Below, piece by piece: positions 36,267 to 46,214 of a DNA stretch of 60,332 bases (positions are counted from its first letter, which is position 1; each line of letters begins with the position of its first letter). The notes under the pieces were generated by a model, which saw only the letters and a list, made by a program, of their open reading frames with translations, was not told the DNA's origin and made no database searches. This stretch comes from Denitrovibrio sp. Its GTDB lineage: Bacteria; Chrysiogenota; Deferribacteres; Deferribacterales; Geovibrionaceae. A program made the position numbers and the translations under genes. The DNA lies in assembly GCA_002869145.1 (NCBI GenBank), contig PKTM01000027.1, forward strand, positions 1-60,332, read 5' to 3'.

Positions 36267-37361
36267 TCAAAACAGAGGGTCTATCTTTTTAAATATCTGA
36301 GTATTCTCCACTGTGGTCTGGATGTGGTTTATCTTTTCGATATCCAGGGCTGAGATTTTTGAGACGTCCTCTGAAAGAGTTAGAAAGATGTTTTTTGTGG
36401 TATCTGTTGCTCGCATATATGGGATATTGCAGTTGTCGAGAATTTGTCTTGTTACATTAGAAAGCGGCGAAATACCCGCTATTACCATTCCTGCAATTTT
36501 CTCGCGATACTCAGGTACGTCATGGTAGAGTGAAGAGAGAGTCACGATCAGTTCATCTCTGGAGCTTGTTACCACTACCAGAGAAGAGGTCTGCAGCAGA
36601 TCTACAACACGCTGGGCTGATGCCGCCCCAAGCTGTATAGCGTGAACTATTCTGTTTGCGTCATCCTGGTTACCGTAAAGCGGCAGCTTCAGCAGTTTTG
36701 ATATATGGTTCAAAGTAGGGTTGGCTAGGATTGGCGAGTAGTTTAAACCTCCTAACACTTCAAACTTTTCATTTTTGAATGCTTTATCAAGGTATTTAAG
36801 GGTATTTTCCCGCTTAGCTGCTATCAGTTTGTTTATAAGTATCATCCTTACATCTGCACCTTCACTTTTGTATAGGGCGAGGTTCAGATACACAGAATCA
36901 ACAACATTTCCAATGCCGCCTCCGGCTATCATAAGCACAGGAGCATCAACCATCTTTGCTACTCTGGCGTTACTCATCCCTATAACAGAGCCCACGCCGC
37001 TGTGTCATGCTCCCTCTATGATAAGGAAGTCGCATTTCTTCTCCATTGCTTCTATAGCACTCAACATCTTGTCTTCTAAGCTTTTCAGCGTTATCTTTCC
37101 GTCGAGAACTTCTCTGGTTGTGCTTGGGTAAAGAGTGACCGGTGACATATGATCGAGATCATCGTCAAGATTATAAACCTCTGCCATAAGAGCGGCATCC
37201 ATGTCCATGTCTCTCCCTTTGTATTTTGATAGTTTAGGCCCTATAGGTTTTATAAAGCCGACTCTTTTATATTTTTTTAAAGCACAGTACATAAGAGAAA
37301 GGCTTGTTGTTGTTTTTCCGCTATGCTGGCCTGTGGCTGCTACAAAAATTTTCTTAGTCAT
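36267..37361 (-). pseudogene. BioD-like/DRTGG-domain P-loop ATPase, interrupted by an in-frame TGA
   Basis: The first part has a P-loop AATGQHSGKTTTS and a BioD/cobyrinic-synthase-like core up to DFLIIEGA. A TGA at 37005-37007 follows, and the same frame resumes with HSGVGSVIGMSNARVAKM. The family motif is EGTGHAGVGS, so the stop replaces the conserved Gly before His (GGA to TGA is the simplest change). The C-terminal half contains a DRTGG-like domain (residues about 210-320). Reconstructed length is 364 residues, normal for this family, whose members resemble the N-terminal part of phosphotransacetylase. The exact reaction is unknown. Confidence 0.82.
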
Positions 37362-37478
37362 TTTATTACCCTGTTATTTTTGATTACTGTATTATTACAC
37401 CTCTTTTGAATTTACAGCAATACCTCTATTGCTATAAATATACTTGTAAAATCCTATCTTATGTATGATTATACTTTC

Positions 37479-37819
37479 GAAAGAAGGCCATTCGGTCGCC
37501 GGTGCGAAAGCACGGGAGGAAAGTCCGGACACCGCAGGGCAGGGTGACTGATAACATCAGCCTGGTGCGAACCAGGGAAAGTGCCACAGAAAACAGACCG
37601 CCCGAAAGGGTAAGGGTGAAACGGTGGTGTAAGAGACCCCCGCTGACGCTGGCAACAGCGCAGGCATGGCAAACCCCATCCGGTGCAATGCCAAATAGGC
37701 AGGTTTACTAAAGCGGCCCGCTTTTTATAACCTGCGGGTAGGCAGCTCGAGCTGCGGAGCAATCCGCCGCCTAGATAAATGACCGATTAAAACAGAATCC
37801 GGCTTAACGGCCTTCTTTC
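37479..37819 (+). ncRNA. rnpB: RNase P RNA (bacterial class A)
   Basis: The P1 helix is formed by GAAAGAAGGCC (37479-37489) and GGCCTTCTTTC (37809-37819). The universal core is present: GGAGGAAAGTCCGGAC near 37515, ACAGAAAACAGACCGCC near 37585, GGTAAGGGTGAAACGG, and AGACCCCCG in the middle. The 3' half has GAATCCGGCTTA before P1 closes. The RNA removes 5' leaders from tRNA precursors. A TATGAT box at 37464 is a possible -10, and TTTTCTATCTT follows the 3' end. Confidence 0.96.
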
Positions 37820-37940
37820 TTTTCTATCTTGAAATACATAAAGTCTGAAATGTATTAAAATTATAAAATTATTTGATTATGTCATATATGTATTAATAGC
37901 AATTGACTATGGGATGAAAAAAAGTTATATTTCTTGAAAA

Positions 37941-37963
37941 TGTATACAGTATACAGTGTACTG
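37941..37963. promoter_or_regulatory. candidate GntR operator
   Basis: This 23-base segment consists of overlapping palindromic words: GTATAC is repeated at a 7-base step, followed by ACAGTGTAC. It lies 41 bases before the first GntR gene. GntR/FCD regulators often bind TNGTNNNACNA-like palindromes and control their own genes, so autoregulation is inferred from position. Related words occur upstream of citrate synthase. Confidence 0.5.
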
Positions 37964-38004
37964 AAATTCATAAAGTTTCTCTTTTAATAATAAGAGGTTT
38001 ATTT

Positions 38005-38673
38005 GTGAGCCAGGAAGTGTTTATAGAGAGTAAGCCGCTCAGAGAAAAGATAGCGGATAAGATACGTACAGATATAATAAAGGGTGTTTATAAAAACGGT
38101 GAAAGGCTTGTTGAACCCAAACTGGCCAAAAATTTAGGTATATCCAGAACTCCCATCAGAGAAGCCTTGAGACAGCTCGAAAGCGAAGGCTTTATAGAAA
38201 TTGTTCCAAGACGCGGCGCTATTGTAAAAGAACTCACAATAAAAGATATTGATGACCTTTATGCTATCAAAGCAAATCTGGAAGGTCTCGCCGCCAGACA
38301 GGCTGTTCTTAAGATCACAGAAGAGCAGATAGAGATACTAATAAATATCAACAAAAAATTCAGAGATATTGCTGAGAAAAATCCGCACCTTACCGATGAG
38401 TATCTTAAAGACAATATCGATTTCCATAATATCTTCATCGCAGCTTCTGATAACGAAAAGCTTGTCGGTATTCTTGATGGTCTTGCTAAAAACTTTCAAA
38501 GGCTAAAGTCTATGCTGGTTTCTGATGCCGGCAGGGCTGCAACAGCTGTTGTTGAACATAAAAAAATCATTGATGCTTTTGTTTCGAAAAGTCCTGACCT
38601 CGCAGAAAAATCTGTGAGAGACCATATTATAAGCAGCTGGGCATATTTGAAAGACAGGATTAAAAGTAACTGA
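38005..38673 (+). CDS. GntR-family regulator, FCD subfamily (first of tandem pair)
   Basis: Residues 10-75 form the winged helix: LREKIADKIRTDIIKGVYKNGERL, then LGISRTPIREALRQLE and FIEIVPRRGAIV. The C-terminal FCD ligand domain includes the metal-type NIDFHNIFIAAS. FCD regulators usually sense organic acids. It starts with GTG, preceded by AAGAGG. The second copy follows 11 bases later and is closely similar through the DNA-binding domain, so the pair looks like a tandem duplication. Confidence 0.9.
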   Translation: MSQEVFIESKPLREKIADKIRTDIIKGVYKNGERLVEPKLAKNLGISRTPIREALRQLESEGFIEIVPRRGAIVKELTIKDIDDLYAIKANLEGLAARQAVLKITEEQIEILININKKFRDIAEKNPHLTDEYLKDNIDFHNIFIAASDNEKLVGILDGLAKNFQRLKSMLVSDAGRAATAVVEHKKIIDAFVSKSPDLAEKSVRDHIISSWAYLKDRIKSN

Positions 38674-38684
38674 GGTGGAGTTAA

Positions 38685-39359
38685 ATGGCTGGTAAAGACA
38701 TAAATATAGATAACACCCCCCTAAGCGAGAAAATAGCGCAGACTATTCGCAGCAACATAATAAAAGGGGTGATTAAGCCGGGCGAAAGACTAGTGGAGCC
38801 AAAGCTCTCCGAAATGCTTGGCATCTCCAGAACCCCCATCAGAGAAGCTTTAAGACTTCTTGAAATGGAAGGTTTTATAGAGATAATACCAAGGCGCGGT
38901 GCTATAGTTACTACCCTCACCAGAAAAGATATTGATGATATTTTTATCATTAAAATGAGTCTGGAGCCACTTGCCTCTAAGCTGGCTGTCAGCTATCTGG
39001 ATAAAAGCGATATCGATAGAATGAAAGAACTGGCCGCTAAAATGGAGGCAGGTTCCGCAAAAGGTGTTACTCAGCTCATTAACTGGAACTATGATTTTCA
39101 CAATATTTTTATTTATAAATGCAATAATGAAAGGCTCATCAAAATGCTTGAAGGACTTCAGCAGCAGTTTAAGCGTGCAACAGTTTATTCTTTCACCACA
39201 GAGGGCAGAACCAGAAAGGTTAACGAAGAGCACACTCAGCTTATTACTGCATTTGAAAAGAATGACGAAAAGAGTGTGGAAAAAATCGTCGAAACTCACG
39301 TTTACAATGGCTGGCAATTTATTCGAACTAAATTCGAAGAAGTATTAACAGAGATTTAA
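38685..39359 (+). CDS. GntR-family regulator, FCD subfamily (second of tandem pair)
   Basis: The winged helix (LSEKIAQTIRSNIIKGVIKPGERL, LGISRTPIREALRLLE, FIEIIPRRGAIV) is almost the same as in the preceding gene. The FCD part (NYDFHNIFIYKC) is more diverged, so the two may share operators but sense different ligands or form heterodimers. GAGGTGG precedes the ATG. The pair is probably one transcript. The effector is unknown. Confidence 0.9.
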   Translation: MAGKDINIDNTPLSEKIAQTIRSNIIKGVIKPGERLVEPKLSEMLGISRTPIREALRLLEMEGFIEIIPRRGAIVTTLTRKDIDDIFIIKMSLEPLASKLAVSYLDKSDIDRMKELAAKMEAGSAKGVTQLINWNYDFHNIFIYKCNNERLIKMLEGLQQQFKRATVYSFTTEGRTRKVNEEHTQLITAFEKNDEKSVEKIVETHVYNGWQFIRTKFEEVLTEI

Positions 39360-39444
39360 TTCGCTTTTACTTCTTTTATTATTTATGATATATTTTATTC
39401 ATATACACGTATAGTTTTTATTAAAGTATATAAGCCTGGTGGTT

Positions 39445-40653
39445 ATGAAAAAAGTATTAACAAAAGATCTCTCTATTGGGGACAAAATCCTTAAATTTGA
39501 CAGAAGCTGGATGGAAACTGACTTCCTGAAGCATAAGTTTATTATCAAAGATCAAGCCACAATAGATAGAATTAAAAGAAATGATATACAATATGTATAT
39601 GTAGACGCACAGTCCAGCGAAGAGAAAAAGGTTGAAAAGATATATGGTGGCGAGCCTGAAGAGATTATAGAAGAGGCTGCAGAGCTAAATGAAAACAACC
39701 TGATTGATCTGGACGATTTTAACTCCACCACCGAAATATATAAAGAATCCATTAAAATAGTCAAAAGTGTTCTGGAAGACATAAGAGGCGGCAAACTTTT
39801 TAACACCGGTGCGGTGAAAAATGTCGCAGAAAATATCACAGAATTGACAATGAGAAATAAAGGCGTCTTAGCAAGTGTTACAAAACTCCGGCAGCACGAT
39901 GATTACACTTTTCAGCACTCTATGAATGTCAGCATTTATTCTGCAAGCTTAGCAGCTCATCTCGGTCTTAAAGAACCGGAGATCGAACGCATAGCCAGTG
40001 CAGGTTTACTGCACGATGTGGGAAAGATGCTCGTACCAACAGATGTTTTAAACAAACCCGGAAAACTTACAGATGATGAATTTTCTATAATGAAAAACCA
40101 TGTTCAGCTTGGCTACGATTTCCTTAAAAAACAAGGATTACCACAAGACATGCTTAGACTGCCTTATGAGCATCATGAAAGATTTGACGGCTCTGGCTAT
40201 CCAAGAGGGCTTGTTGATAAAGATATCAGCATAGAGGGTAAGATAGGCGCTGTGGTGGATATATATGACGCTATCACAAGCGATAGGGTATACCACAAAG
40301 GGATGGAACCGCCTTCGGCCTTGAAGCTCATGTTCAAATGGGCTGATTCTCATATAAATAAAAAAGTTTTCGAGTTTTTTATCATGAATATTGGTATTTA
40401 CCCTGTAGGTTCGCTTGTTTTGATGAGCACTAACGAGCTTGCAGTGGTGGGTAAAACAAATCTTAACAAGCCGACAGCACCTGTTGTTCTTGTTTTTATG
40501 AACAAAAAAGGACAAAGGCTTCCTTTTAAAGCGGTAAATCTTGCAAAAAGTTCAGTTAACGATCAAAAGATTATCGGACCAGTGAATCCGGAAAAGATTG
40601 ATATACCTGACGAAATTTATACTTATATTGATAATATGAACAAGGCAGAGTAA
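39445..40653 (+). CDS. HD-GYP cyclic-di-GMP phosphodiesterase
   Basis: An N-terminal DUF3391-like region (MKKVLTKDLSIGDKILKFDRSW) is followed by an HD-GYP domain with HDVGKMLVP (HD), the later HERFDGSGYPRGL (GYP) and DIYDAITSDRVYHKGM. It should degrade c-di-GMP in the cytoplasm. The ATG at 39445 is preferred over the GTG two codons earlier. It opposes the GGDEF enzymes found in this window. A stem-loop with a T-run follows at 40790-40817. Confidence 0.92.
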   Translation: MKKVLTKDLSIGDKILKFDRSWMETDFLKHKFIIKDQATIDRIKRNDIQYVYVDAQSSEEKKVEKIYGGEPEEIIEEAAELNENNLIDLDDFNSTTEIYKESIKIVKSVLEDIRGGKLFNTGAVKNVAENITELTMRNKGVLASVTKLRQHDDYTFQHSMNVSIYSASLAAHLGLKEPEIERIASAGLLHDVGKMLVPTDVLNKPGKLTDDEFSIMKNHVQLGYDFLKKQGLPQDMLRLPYEHHERFDGSGYPRGLVDKDISIEGKIGAVVDIYDAITSDRVYHKGMEPPSALKLMFKWADSHINKKVFEFFIMNIGIYPVGSLVLMSTNELAVVGKTNLNKPTAPVVLVFMNKKGQRLPFKAVNLAKSSVNDQKIIGPVNPEKIDIPDEIYTYIDNMNKAE

Positions 40654-40789
40654 TTATTCACATTTTTTCTGATTAATAGTTGAACTATTTGCCTAGCAGA
40701 TTATCTTAATTATACAGATAAAATAATTCGTTGGACAATGAGTCCTTTTTAAATATCCCCTGTAGGTTTTAAAGATGGATAATTGGGAG

Positions 40790-40817
40790 AGGCAGGTTTT
40801 AAAAAGCCTGCCTTTTT
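40790..40817 (+). terminator. intrinsic terminator after the HD-GYP gene
   Basis: AGGCAGG (40790-40796) pairs with CCTGCCT (40807-40813), followed by TTTT. It lies between the convergent HD-GYP and cysS genes and should serve the plus-strand transcript. Confidence 0.75.
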
Positions 40818-40827
40818 CTATTTATGG

Positions 40828-42267
40828 TTAGAAATTTCTTATTTTAACAGCTCTGAAGATGGTTCCGTCTACAGTATCCAAAAGTTCCACACCTTGCTCT
40901 TTCAGCTCTTGGCGAATACTGTCTGCCTTTTCAAAGTCTTTCTCTCTCTTTGCTTCTGCTCTCGCCTGTATCTTTTTGTTAAGCTCCTCTTCGGTTATTG
41001 ACAGGTTCGCTTTGAACCACTGAACAGGAGTGTATTTTATTATGCCTAGCACATTGTTGATTATCTCAAAGACCTCTTTCACAGCTTCTTGCAGTACAGG
41101 GAAACCAATCTTATTTGGCTTACTGGAAAGCAGTCTGTTTGTCTCTCTGATTACCTCAAACATAGCTGCGAGTGCTATAGGTGTGTTAAAATCATCATCC
41201 ATAGCAGCATCAAATTTTTCTTTGAAAGCATCAAACATCTTTTTCGCATCTTCGCTGACATCCAGCCCTTTTTTACCAGCCTGAAACCTGTTAATTTCAT
41301 CCAGCATTGTGTAAATCCTGTTCAAAGACTGCTCTGCTTCCAACAGATGATCCTGAGAAAAATCTAAAGCACTTCTGTAGTGAGTGGTCATAAGAAAATA
41401 TCTTACTATCTCTGCGTCAAACTCTTTCAGAACATCCCTTATAGTAAAAAAGTTTCCAAGTGATTTTGACATCTTTTCCTGATTTATGTTTACAAATCCG
41501 TTGTGAATCCAGTATTTAGAAAACATACACCCGCATGCTGCCTCAGACTGAGCTATCTCATTCTCGTGATGCGGGAAAACGAGGTCTTTCCCACCGCCGT
41601 GAATGTCAAAAGGGAGCCCAAGAAGGTCTTCGCTCATAACACTGCACTCAATATGCCAGCCCGGTCTGCCTGAACCCCATGGGCTTTCCCAGCTTGGCTC
41701 ACCCGGCTTTGAAGCTTTCCACAAAACAAAGTCATATGGATTTTCTTTATTGTCATTAACCTCTATTCTAGCTCCTGCCATCATGTCTTCTAGCTTTCTA
41801 TGTGAAAGTTTTCCATACTCTTTAAACTCAGCCACACGGTAATAAACATCACCGCCTGATTCATAGGCAAAACCTTTTTCGATGAGATTTTGGCACATTT
41901 CTATCATCTGTTTGATGTAGTCAGTGGCTTTAGGTGTGAGGTCAGGGTGCAGAATATTAAGGGCATCCATATCAGCATCATGTTCTGCAATAAATTTTGC
42001 TGTGAGTTCGCGCCAGTCTATTTCAGCCTCTGCACTTCTCTTTATAATCTTGTCGTCAATATCGGTGTAATTTTTAACGAAAGTAACATCATATCCTTTA
42101 TATAAAAGATATCTTCGAATAACATCAAAGACACCGGAGCTTCTTGCATGCCCTATGTGACAGTAATCGTATACTGTAACGCCGCAGACATACATTCGAA
42201 CCTTTTTTTCTGCTAAAGGAATGAAATCTTCTTTAGTATTAGTAATTGTATTAAAGACTTTAAGCAT
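40828..42267 (-). CDS. cysS: cysteinyl-tRNA synthetase
   Basis: This class I synthetase (479 residues, normal length) has the zinc-binding YVCGVTVYDYCHIGHARS (HIGH), the conserved WHIECSVMS and HHENEIAQSEA, and the KMSKS loop EKMSKSLGNFFTIRD. The C-terminal anticodon-binding part is complete. It charges tRNA-Cys. It lies 3 bases downstream of the orphan ABC ATPase gene on the same strand. Confidence 0.97.
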   Translation of the reverse strand: MLKVFNTITNTKEDFIPLAEKKVRMYVCGVTVYDYCHIGHARSSGVFDVIRRYLLYKGYDVTFVKNYTDIDDKIIKRSAEAEIDWRELTAKFIAEHDADMDALNILHPDLTPKATDYIKQMIEMCQNLIEKGFAYESGGDVYYRVAEFKEYGKLSHRKLEDMMAGARIEVNDNKENPYDFVLWKASKPGEPSWESPWGSGRPGWHIECSVMSEDLLGLPFDIHGGGKDLVFPHHENEIAQSEAACGCMFSKYWIHNGFVNINQEKMSKSLGNFFTIRDVLKEFDAEIVRYFLMTTHYRSALDFSQDHLLEAEQSLNRIYTMLDEINRFQAGKKGLDVSEDAKKMFDAFKEKFDAAMDDDFNTPIALAAMFEVIRETNRLLSSKPNKIGFPVLQEAVKEVFEIINNVLGIIKYTPVQWFKANLSITEEELNKKIQARAEAKREKDFEKADSIRQELKEQGVELLDTVDGTIFRAVKIRNF

Positions 42268-42270
42268 TTA

Positions 42271-43047
42271 TCACCCGCCAGAAGCTGTTAAAAGCTTTCT
42301 AGTATAATCGTTTTCCGGACTGTTCAGCACTTTTTCCACTGTTCCGTATTCAACCATTTCGCCATTATGCATAACGATGACATCATCACAGAGGAATGAG
42401 ACAACAGCTAAGTCATGGGATATTAGAATAAAAGTTACTCCGTTTTCAAGTTTTAATTTTTTCATAAGGTTCAAAATCTGCGCCTGAACGGATACATCAA
42501 GGGAGCTCACAGGTTCGTCAGCAATAATTATCTCTGGTTCTAAAAGCAGCGCTCTGGCCATGGATATACGTTGTCTCTGCCCACCTGAGAATTCGTGAGG
42601 GTATCTGTCTAGATAGGCCCTGTCCAGCCCTACCATCTCCATGTACTTTCCGCATATCTCTCTCGCATCCCCCTTAATACCGTGAACCTTCAGTGCATCT
42701 TTCATAGCAGAAAATATTGTAAGTTTTGGGTTAAGGCTTAGGTAGGGATCCTGAAAGACAACCTGAACATTTCGTCTGTAGTTCATGTAGTTATCTCCGA
42801 GCGAGTTTATATCTTCACCATGAAAAAGAATTTTTCCGGAATCAGGCTTTATTATGTCGGAAATAATTTTGGCGAGAGTGGTTTTTCCGCTGCCGGATTC
42901 TCCCACAACACCAAGTGAGCGGCCTTTCACTATCTCCAGTGAAATGTCAGATGCTGCCTTTACTATAGTAGAAGAGCCCTTGAAGATTCCTTCAAAGGCT
43001 CTATATTCTTTTGTGATTTTTTCAAGTTTTAGTATTGTTTTGTTCAT
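42271..43047 (-). CDS. oligopeptide-type ABC transporter ATPase (orphan)
   Basis: A complete ATP-binding cassette is present: Walker A GESGSGKTT, Q-loop VVFQDPYLSLNP, signature FSGGQRQRISMARAL, Walker B IIIADEPVSSLD and switch LISHDLAV. The PYLSLNP and DVSVQAQILNLM segments are characteristic of DppF/OppF-type ATPases. No permease or binding-protein gene is adjacent, so its partner must lie elsewhere. It sits between a chemoreceptor gene and cysS, tightly spaced with both. Confidence 0.9.
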   Translation of the reverse strand: MNKTILKLEKITKEYRAFEGIFKGSSTIVKAASDISLEIVKGRSLGVVGESGSGKTTLAKIISDIIKPDSGKILFHGEDINSLGDNYMNYRRNVQVVFQDPYLSLNPKLTIFSAMKDALKVHGIKGDAREICGKYMEMVGLDRAYLDRYPHEFSGGQRQRISMARALLLEPEIIIADEPVSSLDVSVQAQILNLMKKLKLENGVTFILISHDLAVVSFLCDDVIVMHNGEMVEYGTVEKVLNSPENDYTRKLLTASGG

Positions 43048-43050
43048 CTT

Positions 43051-45066
43051 TTAAGATTGAAAGTGAGACACCTTGTCTTGAAGTTCGTGTGACAGTTCTG
43101 CTAGCTTAACAGAGAACTCTCTTACTTCGTCAACAATCACCTTACTCTCTTCCGAAGCTTCGCTTACATTTGTAACAGTAAGTGTGATGTTTGAGATTGC
43201 CTCGCTCTGTTGTTCTATAATGCTTAGGATAGGTTCCACAGTGTTGGCAGCCTGCTCCATCTGTTTAACGACCATTTCGAAGTTTTCGCCCACTGCCGTT
43301 ATTGATCTTGAGCTTTCTTCTACTTCATCAATGCCGTCATGAACTATCTTAACAACACCTTGGACATTTGTCTGTATAGAACTGACCATATTTGAAATTT
43401 CAGAAGTAGATGTAGATGTCTTTTCAGCCAGTTTTCTAACCTCATCCGCAACAACAGCAAATCCGCGTCCAGCTTCTCCTGCTCTGGCAGCTTCAATGGC
43501 AGCGTTTAGTGCAAGAAGGTTTGTCTGCTCTGCTATATCAACAATAATGCCTATGATATTTGATATGCCCTGACTTGCAGTTTTAAGTTCTTCAAGGCTG
43601 TCGGAAACACCTGAGAGGTTGTTCGCTACATTGCTGACCTGACCTATAGACTGCTGAAGACCAGAGTTCCCGGATATAACCATCTCTTTTGCTTCCTGAA
43701 CTTCTTTTACTCCCACCTGCACACTCTCTATGATGTTTTGTGTTGATGATGAAAGCTCTTCTGCTGCAGAGGCTGCTGAAGCCATTTCAGCGTTTGTATT
43801 GTTCAGGTTGTCATGCATCTTGTTCATTAGCATTGTGGACTGGTCACTTGTATTACTCAGGTAGTCAGTGCTGTCTTTTATGTTGCCAACAAGCTCACAC
43901 AGTGACTGCTTCATCTGGTTTATGGAGTTTGTAAGCTCACCGAATTCATCATTTGAGTTGTGCATAAGCTGACCGCATGTCAGGTTGCCGTCTTTAATAC
44001 TTTCGGCAACATTCATGATGCTTGTGAGTGGTTTAGTGATTTTTCTAGCTGAGAAAAGCCCAATAGTCACAGCCATTATCACTACAAAAACAAGAACTAC
44101 AAGTGTGGTTGTATTTGTTTTTGCAGATATGGAGTTGATGGTTTTAATCCCTTGGCTCATATTTTCTTTAGCATTTTGCGTAAGCACTTTGAGCTCTTTT
44201 TCTGTATCTATTACATCCTTTTCCAGTTCGTTTATCTGCTTTGCCATTTTCTGTTCCAGCTCAAGTGTCTTAAGCCTTATTGTCTGAAGATTCGCAGATT
44301 CGTCTACCATCTGAGCATTTACTTCAAGGAGACTATTAAGTCTCTTTATGACTTCTTCGTTGTTAAGCTTCACTACAAAATCTTTTTTATACTGACCGCC
44401 TTCAATGAGTGTTTTTGTTTTTTCTGTGAGTGCTTCTGCATAGTTTACAAGCGTAAAAACACCATCTTCAGCATCAATTGCATCTCTTGCATTAACTATC
44501 TCAGAGATGTATATCTTTATCTCAAGAGGGTCTTCCATCATCTTTTCAAGAAAATTCAAAGTATTTTTATATCTGTCTCCAAACTTTTCAAGGGCAAGTT
44601 TACTGACAAATATCAATCCTTTCTGTTTTCTGAAAAGTGAGTCCATATCGTCAAAAAGAATAAGCATTTCGTTATAGGTTTCTATATAGTCCTGTTTTGT
44701 GGCAAGAAAAACATCAGTTTCATCTTTAAAGTGTTTCGTTCTGGTAGAAAAAGTCTGAAACTCCTCTTTGTCAGGTTTACGTTCAAGAGACTTGTATATG
44801 TTTGCAAAACTCTCTTCTGTTTGTTTCTTAAATGTCTTTATCTCTTGTACGCTTTTGCTTGATCTTGCGCTCTTCAAATTGATAACGATATTTTTAAACT
44901 CATTATTTACAGAATTTGCAATTTCTCTATCTGCTAGCATATCAAGCATGACATTGTTTATAAAACCTGTCACTTTCTTGTTGGAAACTATAAAAGTAGC
45001 AGACAATAAGATTATGAATACGGTAACGAGTAAGTAAGAAGTGATTAGTTTGATTTTAATGCTCAT
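43051..45066 (-). CDS. methyl-accepting chemotaxis protein
   Basis: This receptor has a first membrane helix ([21 protein letters not shown]), a long helical periplasmic sensor of about 290 residues, a second helix ([22 protein letters not shown]), a HAMP domain, and a signalling domain. The hairpin tip is [49 protein letters not shown]. It controls the CheA kinase in response to an unknown ligand. The start is the ATG at 45066; a TTG three codons upstream is less likely. No che genes are nearby. Confidence 0.94.
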   Translation of the reverse strand: MSIKIKLITSYLLVTVFIILLSATFIVSNKKVTGFINNVMLDMLADREIANSVNNEFKNIVINLKSARSSKSVQEIKTFKKQTEESFANIYKSLERKPDKEEFQTFSTRTKHFKDETDVFLATKQDYIETYNEMLILFDDMDSLFRKQKGLIFVSKLALEKFGDRYKNTLNFLEKMMEDPLEIKIYISEIVNARDAIDAEDGVFTLVNYAEALTEKTKTLIEGGQYKKDFVVKLNNEEVIKRLNSLLEVNAQMVDESANLQTIRLKTLELEQKMAKQINELEKDVIDTEKELKVLTQNAKENMSQGIKTINSISAKTNTTTLVVLVFVVIMAVTIGLFSARKITKPLTSIMNVAESIKDGNLTCGQLMHNSNDEFGELTNSINQMKQSLCELVGNIKDSTDYLSNTSDQSTMLMNKMHDNLNNTNAEMASAASAAEELSSSTQNIIESVQVGVKEVQEAKEMVISGNSGLQQSIGQVSNVANNLSGVSDSLEELKTASQGISNIIGIIVDIAEQTNLLALNAAIEAARAGEAGRGFAVVADEVRKLAEKTSTSTSEISNMVSSIQTNVQGVVKIVHDGIDEVEESSRSITAVGENFEMVVKQMEQAANTVEPILSIIEQQSEAISNITLTVTNVSEASEESKVIVDEVREFSVKLAELSHELQDKVSHFQS

Positions 45067-45201
45067 ATTAAGCAACCCCGAATAAATGTGATTTACAAAG
45101 ATAATATACTAAATTATACTACATGTCACTTTCAAAAAACAATAAAAACAGAATATTATTATAAATTGTTTTTAACATATATAAACATTTAAAGGGTTTA
45201 C

Positions 45202-45672
45202 ATGGTAATTTTAGAAGAATTTAAAAAACTTTGCGATTTTTACAGAAAGAGATATAAAAATCAGTCCGCTTTCAGGTCTTTAAAGATGGTTAAAAACGCT
45301 AACGGCGAAAAAGAACCCGTTTTTTATATAGGTGTACCCTGAATGATGGTTGCCCTTGCATTTTCATTTGTTCTTATTGCAACTATATACGTTCTTTCAC
45401 TCCCTTTTATGTGGTATGTTTGGCTGCCTTATATCATATTTCTGATTTTTCTGTTCCGCATAGCTATGAAATATGACAAAGCCAGACAAATAAGGTATAT
45501 GGTTTTTTACCTGTTGGAGTCAGGGCGGAAAATGCTTATGAAAGCAGAGGAAAGCGATTATCCGCAAGAAGAGCAGGAGTGTATTGCAAAGGCAGAATAG
45601 TTGCTTGAAAAAGCCAATACATGGGTGGATGAGCCTGCTCTTAAAGCACAGCTTGAAGCTCTGCGCAAATAG
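45202..45672 (+). pseudogene. small membrane protein, interrupted by in-frame TGA and TAG
   Basis: AAAGGG precedes an ATG at 45202 that opens a frame of 46 codons (ending YIGVP) before a TGA at 45340-45342. The frame continues with 85 codons containing two membrane helices (VALAFSFVLIATIYVLSL and MWYVWLPYIIFLIFLF) to a TAG at 45598-45600. It then runs 23 more codons (LLEKANTWVDEPALKAQLEALRK) to a TAG at 45670-45672. One uninterrupted 156-codon product with a membrane hairpin and a charged helical tail is the natural reading. AKAE-E-LLEKA, with GAG to TAG, would restore a smooth amphipathic helix. I do not recognise the family. Confidence 0.6.
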
Positions 45673-45751
45673 TACAGTATTTGTCTTAATCAATATTGAA
45701 AACAATACAACCGTTATGTTACTTTAAGCTTAGATTAATGTAGGTATTTTT

Positions 45752-46195
45752 ATGATTAAAAAACTGATGAAAAAATCCGGTATCAAAACGCATATCAAAA
45801 GGAAATTTCCCAGAGGGCCTCATAGCGTTAAAATGTGTGCAACAGTTTTGACTGATTATAAGCCTGGTACAAAATCGCTAAAATACGCAGACTGCTTCTC
45901 TATAAGAACCTATGATGTAAGCAGAAGTGGGATGTGTATCAGTCACCCCGACAGGCTTCTCGCTGGAAAATATATTGTACTCAACTCTAAAAATAACCTC
46001 AAAAAAGTTGAATGCATAAACTGTGCAATGGTTGGGATAGTAAGTCCTGACTTTACAAACAAGGCTATAATTGCAAAGGTTATATGGGCTACAGAAAACA
46101 GATGCGGACTGCAGTTTGTGGATATTGGCGAAGGTGATATGCGCAAACTTGACAAGATATCTAAAACTTCATTTGCCGAAATTAAGTCCAAATAA
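45752..46195 (+). CDS. PilZ-domain protein
   Basis: The 147-residue protein has the two c-di-GMP-binding elements of PilZ: RKFPR (RxxxR) near residue 18 and DVSRSG (DxSxxG) near residue 53. A beta-barrel follows, ending VIWATENRCGLQFVDI. It is therefore a likely cytoplasmic c-di-GMP receptor. Its output partner is unknown. A bidirectional terminator follows. Confidence 0.75.
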   Translation: MIKKLMKKSGIKTHIKRKFPRGPHSVKMCATVLTDYKPGTKSLKYADCFSIRTYDVSRSGMCISHPDRLLAGKYIVLNSKNNLKKVECINCAMVGIVSPDFTNKAIIAKVIWATENRCGLQFVDIGEGDMRKLDKISKTSFAEIKSK

Positions 46196-46214
46196 ACAGT
46201 AATTAGAAAAATAA

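Noticed and set aside
44152-44640. 162-codon plus-strand frame
   Set aside because: It is antisense to the chemoreceptor; Phe/Cys-rich with no ribosome site.
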